A stretch of 21,602 nt of DNA from Bacteriovoracaceae bacterium UBA7317. Lineage in GTDB: Bacteria; Bdellovibrionota; Bacteriovoracia; Bacteriovoracales; Bacteriovoracaceae. A program made the translations under genes and the position numbers. The stretch is from assembly GCA_002474345.1 (NCBI GenBank), contig DKQD01000020.1, positions 72,045 through 93,646 on the forward strand. Direction: 5' to 3'. Below, in pieces: positions 15,856 to 21,602 of this stretch; the first letter of the stretch is position 1, and each line of letters begins with the position of its first letter. Under the pieces are notes generated by a model. It searched no databases and had not been told where the DNA came from. It saw nothing but the letters and a program-made list of their open reading frames with translations.

Positions 15856-16929
15856 TTAAGCTAGACCTGTGTCTAACTCTTTTTCCAAACGTCGGCTATA
15901 CTTTCCGAGAGAAAAGCAAAAGCAAAAGTACAAAACGGCCATAAAGATATAGGCTTCAACACTAAAACCCAACCAATGCGGATCACTCATTGCACCTTTT
16001 GCTGTATACATCATATCCTGGAGAGCAATAATCATAACAAGTGACGTATCTTTAAACATTGAAATAGAGGTATTAACTGTTGGAGGAATAACAATTTTTA
16101 AAGCTTGAGGAAGAATAACAAGCCTCATTTTTTGAAAATAATTAAGGCCTAATGAATCCGATGCTTCATACTGGCCATTTGGTATTGCTTGAAGTCCACC
16201 TCTTATAACTTCTGCCATATAGGCGGAGATAAACATTATAATCGCAACTTGGGCCCTTAAAAGTTTATTAATAACAATCCCTTTGGGCAAAAATAGCGGG
16301 AACATCACTGAGGACATAAAAAGTATACTAATAAGAGGTACTCCTCTTATTAGTTCAATATATCCAATTGAGAGAAGCCTAACAACTCCCATTTTAGAAC
16401 GTCTTCCTAAGGCAAGAAGAATTCCTAAAGGATAGCTCACTGTGATAGCAACAGTTGCAAGCATTAATGTTAAGGGTAAACCAGACCATTTATCCGTTTC
16501 AACGAATTCAAGTCCAAATATTCCTCCTCTCATAAGAAAAAAGGAAAAAACTCCAAAAAAGAACCATAAACCTAATAACTTCTTGCCCCAGCGACTTCTG
16601 TCTCGACTAAAAACAAGAAGAGCTAGGTAAATAAAAACATTTAAGACAGGTCTCCAATGTTCATCTTGGGGATACATTCCTAGTAAAATATACCTCGTTT
16701 TTTCTTTTAAAAAGGCAAGACAAGCCCCTTCTACTTTTCTGCACGCCTCGGCATCACCATTTAATAGACTATCAACAAAGAGCCATTGATAACTAGGAAT
16801 AAGAATATTAATAATCCCATAAATGATAAGAATTGTTATGAAAGAAGATAATGGATTATAGAATAGGTTATCTTTAAGCCATTTTAATATAATTTTGATT
16901 CTACTTTTTTCTTCTTTATTCTCTTCCAT
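15856..16929 (-). CDS. aapM: General amino-acid ABC transporter permease (AapM)
   Basis: Inner-membrane permease of 357 residues, longer than GlnP-type permeases because of an N-terminal membrane region typical of AapM/BztC. The PAAT permease core lies in the C-terminal 200 residues: a conserved YIELIRGVPLISILFMSSV, then AYMAEVIRGGLQAIP, and the ATPase-docking loop EASDSLGLNYFQKMRLVILP followed by PPTVNTSISMFKDTSL. It pairs with AapQ as a heterodimer in the membrane. The ATG at 16929 comes 3 bases after the aapQ stop, with its AGAGGT ribosome site inside the end of aapQ, so the two are coupled. A perfect 12-bp hairpin lies inside this gene over the ELIRGVPLIS codons. Confidence 0.92.
   Translation of the reverse strand: MEENKEEKSRIKIILKWLKDNLFYNPLSSFITILIIYGIINILIPSYQWLFVDSLLNGDAEACRKVEGACLAFLKEKTRYILLGMYPQDEHWRPVLNVFIYLALLVFSRDRSRWGKKLLGLWFFFGVFSFFLMRGGIFGLEFVETDKWSGLPLTLMLATVAITVSYPLGILLALGRRSKMGVVRLLSIGYIELIRGVPLISILFMSSVMFPLFLPKGIVINKLLRAQVAIIMFISAYMAEVIRGGLQAIPNGQYEASDSLGLNYFQKMRLVILPQALKIVIPPTVNTSISMFKDTSLVMIIALQDMMYTAKGAMSDPHWLGFSVEAYIFMAVLYFCFCFSLGKYSRRLEKELDTGLA
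16327..16354. repeat. Perfect 12-bp inverted repeat inside aapM
   Basis: ACTAATAAGAGG and CCTCTTATTAGT surround a 4-base loop (TACT), an unbroken 28-base hairpin within coding sequence. It encodes the conserved LIRGVPLIS part of the permease. It may fold in the mRNA and influence decay or translation; it may also be chance allowed by codon choice. Confidence 0.6.
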
Positions 16930-16932
16930 TCA

Positions 16933-18096
16933 TTACCTCTCAACCAAGGCAATATTTTTATTATACCAATTCATAAAAATAGAGGTCAGTAAACTAGTAC
17001 TAAGGTAAAGTAAAATGATTAAAAAGATACACTCAACCGCCTGGCCAGTTTGGTTCAAAGTTGTATTGGATACCGACACAAAGTCTGGATAGCCTATCGC
17101 AACAGCTAAGGAGCTGTTTTTAGTTAAGTTTAAAAGCTGACTTGTTAAAGGTGGTACGATAACCCTTAAGGCCTGAGGTAAAATAACGAGTCTTAATACT
17201 TGATGAGGCTTTAGACCTAAGCTTTCAGCGGCTTCTGTTTGCCCCTTCTTAACAGATAATATCCCTGCTCTTACTACTTCAGCAATAAAAGCAGCCGTAT
17301 AAAGGACAAGACCTAAAACAAGACTCATGAATTCTGGCGAAACGGTGTAACCTCCACTAAAATTAAAGCGCCCTTGCTTAGGTATATCCATTGCAGTTGG
17401 AGCTCCACCTATTAGCCAACCCAAAAGAGGAATCATAATGAAAATACATAGACTTATTTTAATGAAAGGTAGAGACCTTCCTGTTTTATCTTGATGCTTT
17501 CTTGCCATTTTCCAAAAAATTAAAATAAGAATCAAGGCCAAAAAAAATCCCCAACCGACTAATTCAAAAGCAGGATCTGACTTAGGCAAAGGTATAACAA
17601 GTCCACGGTTAGAAAGAAAAACATTTGGTAAGGGTTTGAAAGCATTTCTGACAATGGGTAATATATCTGTAATAAATGTATACCAGAAAAAAAGCTGTAA
17701 TAAGAGTGGAATATTTCTAAGGCTTTCAATATAGCAAAGTGAAATTCTAGACACTAACCAATTACGAGAAAGTCTGGCAATACCTATAAGAGTCCCTAAG
17801 GTCACCGCTAAAAAGTTCCCAATTATGGCAACCTTGACCGTATTAAAAAAGCCTGCCGAGAGTGCTTTTCCATAATTATCGGCAGGTTTGTACTCAATGA
17901 CACTTTCTCCAATGGGAAAACCGGCTTCTTTTGTTAAAAACCCCCAACCAGAAGCAATTTTCTGTTTCTCTAAATTAGTTACTGTATTGCTAAAAAAGAA
18001 ATGACCAATATAAATGAATAAAAGAATCGTTATAAATTGATAAAATAGTGATCTATTTTTGTTATCGTCAAACCATTTTTTTACAGTATTTATCAT
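16933..18096 (-). CDS. aapQ: General amino-acid ABC transporter permease (AapQ)
   Basis: Partner permease of AapM, about 387 residues, with a first membrane span near the N-terminus (FITILLFIYIGHFFF) and a central insertion with further spans, as in AapQ/BztB. Core motifs are YIESLRNIPLLLQLFFWYT, then AAFIAEVVRAGILSVKKGQ and the docking loop EAAESLGLKPHQVLRLVILP followed by PPLTSQLLNLTKNSSLA. A TTG at 18099 precedes the ATG at 18096; I choose the ATG because TAGGTAAT lies at workable spacing from it and too near the TTG. It follows aapJ after a terminator-like hairpin and precedes aapM by 3 bases, so permease genes are probably expressed at a lower level than the binding protein. Confidence 0.92.
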   Translation of the reverse strand: MINTVKKWFDDNKNRSLFYQFITILLFIYIGHFFFSNTVTNLEKQKIASGWGFLTKEAGFPIGESVIEYKPADNYGKALSAGFFNTVKVAIIGNFLAVTLGTLIGIARLSRNWLVSRISLCYIESLRNIPLLLQLFFWYTFITDILPIVRNAFKPLPNVFLSNRGLVIPLPKSDPAFELVGWGFFLALILILIFWKMARKHQDKTGRSLPFIKISLCIFIMIPLLGWLIGGAPTAMDIPKQGRFNFSGGYTVSPEFMSLVLGLVLYTAAFIAEVVRAGILSVKKGQTEAAESLGLKPHQVLRLVILPQALRVIVPPLTSQLLNLTKNSSLAVAIGYPDFVSVSNTTLNQTGQAVECIFLIILLYLSTSLLTSIFMNWYNKNIALVER

Positions 18097-18125
18097 CAAT
18101 TACCTAAAAAAATCTTTTTTAAAAT

Positions 18126-18155
18126 AAAAGGGCCTCTTGTTAATGAGGCCCTTTT
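18126..18155 (-). terminator. Intercistronic terminator/attenuator between aapJ and aapQ
   Basis: AAAAGGGCCTC and GAGGCCCTTTT form an 11-bp stem around TTGTTAAT, 20 bases after the aapJ stop. On the minus strand the stem runs into TTTTATTTT, as in an intrinsic terminator. Placed between the binding-protein and permease genes it would let only part of transcription continue, and would protect the aapJ message end. Confidence 0.75.
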
Positions 18156-18175
18156 TTTACTTTTTAAAAATTTCT

Positions 18176-19228
18176 TTACTTGATTGGCGGAGCATACATT
18201 AAGCCACCGTTAGTATAAAGAGCATTTAGACCTCTATCCAACCTTAAAGGAGTGTTTGGTCCAACATTTCTTTCATAAATTTCAGCATAGTTTCCTACTT
18301 GCTTAATAGCATTGTAGGCCCATTTTTCATTTGAAACTTCTTTCTTACCTTCTTTTAAAGTAAGACCTAAACTCTTTCCGTTGCCAACAGTATTACCAAT
18401 AAGTTTTTGAACATTAGGGTCAGTACTTTTTTGAATGGCATCAGAATCAATGTTAGCAGCTGTAATTCCCATTTCTTCCGCCGCAAAAAGAGCATAAATA
18501 GTAAACTTAACAGCATCAAACCATTGGTCATCACCATGCCTAACAGCAGGTCCTAGAGGCTCTTTTGAAATTCTTTCTGGTAAAATAACGTGGTTTTGTG
18601 GATCTTTTAACTTTGTTCTCTCTGAAGCTAAGCCAGAAGCATCTGTAGTATAAACATCACATCTTTTACTAAGATAAGCTTTCAAAGTTTCGTCTCTAGA
18701 TTCAAAAATAACGGCTTTCATTTTCATGCCATTTTTTCTGAAGTAATCAGAAATATTTCTTTCTGTCGTTGTTCCCTGCTGAACACAAACAGCAGCTCCA
18801 TCGAGCTCTTTTCCGCTCTTGATTCCATCTTTTTTACGAACCATAAAACCTTGCCCGTCATAAAAAGTGATAGGAGCAAAATTAAGCCCTAAAGCTGTAT
18901 CTCTACTTAGAGTATGAGTTGTATTTCTTGCAAGAATATCAATTTCACCAGATTGAAGTGCAGTAAATCTTTGTTGAGCACTAAGTTGAGTAAACTTAAC
19001 TTTTTTGGAGTCACCTAAAACTGCGGCTGCCACAGCACGACAAGTATCTGCATCCAAGCCTTTCATAACACCTTTTGAATCTGGTGAAGAAAAACCTGGA
19101 ACTTGTCCACTAACACCACACTGGATGTAACCTTTTTTCTTAATGTCATCTATCGTACCTGAAAAGGCACTTGAACATACAAATGAGCCTACGATAGCGG
19201 CAATTCTCAAAGTTTTTGAGTTAATCAA
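18176..19228 (-). CDS. aapJ: General amino-acid ABC transporter periplasmic binding protein
   Basis: Periplasmic receptor for polar amino acids (bacterial solute-binding family 3), about 350 residues, the long AapJ/BztA form. Signature text includes IKKKGYIQCGVSGQVPGFS at the mature N-terminus, KGLDADTCRAVAAAVLGD, and ILARNTTHTLSRDTALGLNF. The C-terminal extension past a basic GlnH-like domain, ending in GGLMYAPPIK, is typical of AapJ. Starts are uncertain. In-frame ATGs at 19273 and 19240 have no ribosome site. TTG at 19228 has GGAG 6 bases upstream and yields the signal peptide INSKTLRIAAIVGSFVCSSAFSG, so I prefer it. It is the first gene of the operon and is divergent from the next gene to the right. 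Narrow specificity cannot be read from sequence. Confidence 0.9.
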   Translation of the reverse strand: MINSKTLRIAAIVGSFVCSSAFSGTIDDIKKKGYIQCGVSGQVPGFSSPDSKGVMKGLDADTCRAVAAAVLGDSKKVKFTQLSAQQRFTALQSGEIDILARNTTHTLSRDTALGLNFAPITFYDGQGFMVRKKDGIKSGKELDGAAVCVQQGTTTERNISDYFRKNGMKMKAVIFESRDETLKAYLSKRCDVYTTDASGLASERTKLKDPQNHVILPERISKEPLGPAVRHGDDQWFDAVKFTIYALFAAEEMGITAANIDSDAIQKSTDPNVQKLIGNTVGNGKSLGLTLKEGKKEVSNEKWAYNAIKQVGNYAEIYERNVGPNTPLRLDRGLNALYTNGGLMYAPPIK

Positions 19229-19395
19229 ATCCTGCTCCATGTTTACGGTTTCTAAATTTAATACTATTTTCATTCTTTAAAAAAACAAAAAATACCAGGT
19301 AAAAAAGTTCATGTTATATTTTTCATATTTAAAGTTATCTTTCTTAAACCCATTAACCGAAAGCTTAGTTTGTATTTATTTTAGGAGAAGGCATT

Positions 19396-19836
19396 ATGGG
19401 TAGTATTAATAACCAACAGTTTTTAAATAATATTCCAATGGAAATGACCACACCTATGAAAAATAAAAATGGTCAACTTATTCTTGTCTACCTCAATTGG
19501 GAGTTTAAACAAGAAACTGGAGAGAAACCGTCGCAGGTTCTCTTTAAAGTAAGGACCAATAGATTTTTGGAAGTTGAAGAAGGTGTCTGGGAGAGAGTTA
19601 TAGACTTTAAAGAGAAGCTTTCTACTGAGTTTTATATTTCTATAGATTACCCTAAAAATGCGGACGAGTTTTTAAAAGAAAAAGGGTCCTCTTTGTCTAT
19701 TGAAGATCTGAATCAAAAATTTGGAATAAACCTCTACTATGTTTGGCAGCGCTTTATCGACAAACCCTGCTCATGGAAAACAGAGAAACCAACTCCAACA
19801 AATGACGAAGATATTCCACCAGATTATATAGAGTAG
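19396..19836 (+). CDS. Unrecognised 146-residue cytoplasmic protein
   Basis: I do not recognise the family. The ATG at 19396 has a strong AGGAGAAGG ribosome site at good spacing, and the frame is a believable soluble protein: no signal peptide, no membrane span, a probable beta-rich middle (QLILVYLNWEF, VLFKVRTNRFLEV, FYISIDYP), then a charged helical stretch and an acidic, Pro-rich tail ending in DEDIPPDYIE. The only cysteine is C125 in DKPCSW. It faces aapJ across a 120-150-base divergent promoter region and sits 43 bases before ctlX on the same strand, so it may be co-transcribed with ctlX. Function unknown; a link to citrulline or amino-acid use is only suggested by position. Confidence 0.78.
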   Translation: MGSINNQQFLNNIPMEMTTPMKNKNGQLILVYLNWEFKQETGEKPSQVLFKVRTNRFLEVEEGVWERVIDFKEKLSTEFYISIDYPKNADEFLKEKGSSLSIEDLNQKFGINLYYVWQRFIDKPCSWKTEKPTPTNDEDIPPDYIE

Positions 19837-19879
19837 TTCATACACTTTTTTCTTGTATTTTTTTACTAAGTAACCAAAA

Positions 19880-20914
19880 ATGGCAAGAAGCAACTTTACA
19901 GGAGAAATTCCCAAAGGTGGTCTATTTTTTATGCTAGAAGTAAAGAATAATAAAAAATCATTTTCAAACCCAATTGAGTCATTTCCAGCACAAAAGAATG
20001 TTTTTGAGCAAACAACCAACCATTTCTTCATGGTAAAATCCCTCACTTTTAGCTCAAATAAACTATCAATAGAAGATAATTTATTTATAAAAAAAGATAT
20101 AAAAATCCAAAGCCCTAAATCAAAAGCACTTCTCGAATGGACAGCTCTTTCAGATATCCTCCTCAAAGAGGATCTAACTCTCCACATTTTTGAATGCCTT
20201 GATAAAGAAACCCCTGATGCTCTTTTTCCCAATGACTGGCTTTCAACACATAGAAACCAAGATGGGACCAAGTGCCTTTGCCTCTACCCAATGTTTCTTG
20301 AAAATAGGAGAAAGGAAAAAAAAGAATCTATTATTAAACACCTTCTTGTTGGATACTCTGAAATTGTAGACTTATCGCTCTATGAAAAACGACCTGATCC
20401 ATTATTTTTAGAAGGTACGGGTTCTTTAGTCCTTGATCGAGTAAACCGCAAGGCCTTCGCTGCAATTTCCAAAAGAACAAACCCTGACCTTGTTAAATAT
20501 TGGGCAGAAAAGTTCAAGTACAAAGAACTCATCACTTTTAATACAAATATTGAAATGCCCATTTATCACACTAATATTATGATGTGCATAGGGACTAACT
20601 TTGCAATCGTTTGCCTTGATGCTATAGATGACCCAAAGAATCGGAAAAAGGTTCAACAAAAACTGGAATCCTCCAAGGACCTTATTGTTATTTCAAAAGA
20701 ACAGATGTATTCATTCTGTGCCAATGTCATTGAAGTCAAAAATAGCTTCGACGAACCTTTTTTAATTCTTTCCACAAGGGCCTATAAGAGCTTTACTGAC
20801 TTTCAGTTAAAAAGCTTATCAAACCACGTCAATAAATTTGTCCATACGCCTCTTGATACTATTGAGGACCTAGGTGGCGGTAGCGCTCGTTGCCTTCTTG
20901 CGGAACTCTTTTAA
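19880..20914 (+). CDS. ctlX: Citrulline-utilising hydrolase CtlX (amidinotransferase-fold family)
   Basis: Hydrolase of the pentein (DDAH/arginine-deiminase) superfamily; characterised CtlX proteins split citrulline to ornithine. Family blocks occur in order: ETPDALFPNDWLSTH (110-124, usually FPNNW), LCLYPMFLENRRKE (133-146), LEGTGSLVLDRVNRKAFA (178-195), IYHTNIMMCIG (H230) and the C-terminal TIEDLGGGSARCLLAELF, with the nucleophilic Cys at 338. So the catalytic His and Cys are present. The family homology seems to begin near FMVKSLTF (about 50), leaving an unusual N-terminal extension. The ATG at 19880 lacks a clear ribosome site. An in-frame ATG at 19931 has AGGTGG about 10 bases upstream and could be the true start. 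It converges on the P-II-like gene with only 4 bases between stops. Specificity for citrulline is family-based inference. Confidence 0.86.
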   Translation: MARSNFTGEIPKGGLFFMLEVKNNKKSFSNPIESFPAQKNVFEQTTNHFFMVKSLTFSSNKLSIEDNLFIKKDIKIQSPKSKALLEWTALSDILLKEDLTLHIFECLDKETPDALFPNDWLSTHRNQDGTKCLCLYPMFLENRRKEKKESIIKHLLVGYSEIVDLSLYEKRPDPLFLEGTGSLVLDRVNRKAFAAISKRTNPDLVKYWAEKFKYKELITFNTNIEMPIYHTNIMMCIGTNFAIVCLDAIDDPKNRKKVQQKLESSKDLIVISKEQMYSFCANVIEVKNSFDEPFLILSTRAYKSFTDFQLKSLSNHVNKFVHTPLDTIEDLGGGSARCLLAELF

Positions 20915-20918
20915 AAAA

Positions 20919-21602
20919 CTACTTAGGAGGACCCAAATAAGTGAAGGCCTTAGGAATAACGTGAGTATAAAAGTACACATCTTCAAATTGTTCTTCACTT
21001 GCCTTTTTCAAAATTGCATTTAAAATTTCTTCAACTTTGTCAGGCGCTAAAGTTAATTGAATAATCTCTCTTTCGTTACTCAGCTTAATAGAAGTATTAC
21101 CCATCGTTTTTTCTTCACCCATTTGACGACCAAAGGCAACACTAGCACCAGGTGCTCCGGCATCAAGAGCGGCCCTGATAAGAATATCACCCTCTCCACG
21201 GATGGCCACACAGGTGAGCCGGACTAAATTTTCCAAATAAGTACGATCAGCAACATTATTTGAATTGCTAATGCCTTCTCCTAGGTCTGCCTGACTTCTC
21301 CAATCCGTATTTCCCTTAATTTCATCAATCGCCTTAATAATCTGTGGTATGGAAACCCCATACAAACTATCAGAAGTAAAGCTCGTTAAACTGTTAAGAC
21401 CTTTCGAGATCGGTATTGTATAAATAAAGCCTTCACCTGGAACATCAAGGCGCCCAACCTGAATCATGACTTCAAAAATTCTTTCAGCTTCAAAGCGGTT
21501 TACAACAACGCTCATAAGCTCTTTTTCGGGGCTTATGCAAACTCTTACAATACCAAGACGATCCCTTAACCCTCTTCCAAAGCCATAAGAGATAGTAGGT
21601 CC
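20919..21602 (-). CDS. Tandem P-II-like (GlnB-fold) protein, 5' end missing
   Basis: The frame is open to the right edge: the 29 codons before the ATG at 21515 read ISYGFGRGLRDRLGIVRVCI and continue a domain, and that ATG has no good ribosome site, so the gene starts outside the window. Two P-II-like repeats are visible in 227 residues. The first has SYGFGRG (T-loop-like), SVVVNRFEAERIFEVMIQVG and PGEGFIYTIPISKG. The second has AGAPGASVAFGRQMGEE, then LTLAPDKVEEILNAILKKAS and VYFYTHVIPKAF. These align with the RGFGRQKG, VDEVVEAI and GDGKIFVLPV parts of GlnB. P-II proteins bind ATP/ADP and 2-oxoglutarate and control nitrogen metabolism; ligand and partner of this doubled form are unknown. No uridylylation-type T-loop Tyr is evident in the canonical position. 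Confidence 0.75.
   Translation of the reverse strand, partial: GPTISYGFGRGLRDRLGIVRVCISPEKELMSVVVNRFEAERIFEVMIQVGRLDVPGEGFIYTIPISKGLNSLTSFTSDSLYGVSIPQIIKAIDEIKGNTDWRSQADLGEGISNSNNVADRTYLENLVRLTCVAIRGEGDILIRAALDAGAPGASVAFGRQMGEEKTMGNTSIKLSNEREIIQLTLAPDKVEEILNAILKKASEEQFEDVYFYTHVIPKAFTYLGPPK

Noticed and set aside
19771..20271. Minus-strand 166-codon open frame opposite ctlX
   Set aside because: Antisense to a well-supported family gene; its translation is low-quality and matches no family I know.

Overview
The window is AT-rich, with tightly packed genes on both strands. Its gene content fits a Gram-negative bacterium: periplasmic binding proteins, a lipoprotein, an exported c-type cytochrome and bacterioferritin. 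Base composition and gene styles suggest a delta-proteobacterial/Bdellovibrionota-like genome, perhaps Bacteriovorax-like. That placement is inference; no rRNA or other taxonomic marker is present. I saw no tRNA, rRNA, CRISPR array or intact insertion sequence.

Left part (1-6.3 kb), iron and redox. A RoxA/di-heme-peroxidase-like c-type cytochrome enters from the left edge on the plus strand. It converges on a minus-strand ferric-iron ABC transporter operon (fbpA-fbpB-fbpC) that has a 7-bp inverted repeat just upstream of fbpA. A small lipoprotein and bacterioferritin follow, both minus strand, with a long hairpin after bfr. Uptake and storage of iron are therefore neighbours.

Middle (6.2-11.1 kb, plus strand). 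A 466-base stretch without an intact gene carries a possible frameshifted gene relic and an imperfect inverted repeat. Then come free methionine-(R)-sulfoxide reductase, phosphate acetyltransferase and acetate kinase (pta-ackA, 1-base overlap), forming the acetyl-CoA / acetyl-phosphate / acetate node, and a SnoaL-like protein that ends at a strong hairpin.

Right-middle (11.1-14.9 kb, minus strand). This holds a secreted PHB-depolymerase-type esterase, an ABC1/UbiB-type kinase-like protein, an exported SUMF1-fold protein lacking the copper cysteines of true formylglycine-generating enzymes, and a protein that looks like the tandem-ACT half of a SerB phosphoserine phosphatase, ending at the junction where the catalytic domain should start.

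Right (15-21.6 kb), nitrogen and amino acids. A general amino-acid ABC transporter (aapJ-aapQ-aapM-aapP) has a terminator-like hairpin between the binding-protein gene and the first permease gene. Across a divergent intergenic region lie an unrecognised 146-residue protein and a CtlX-type citrulline hydrolase. CtlX converges, 4 bases stop to stop, on a protein with at least two P-II-like repeats that runs off the right edge. Amino-acid import, citrulline hydrolysis, an orphan ACT-ACT protein and a P-II-like sensor make this side look like a nitrogen/amino-acid region. The most interesting leads are the amputated SerB, the tandem P-II-like protein beside ctlX, and the gene relic near 6.4 kb.
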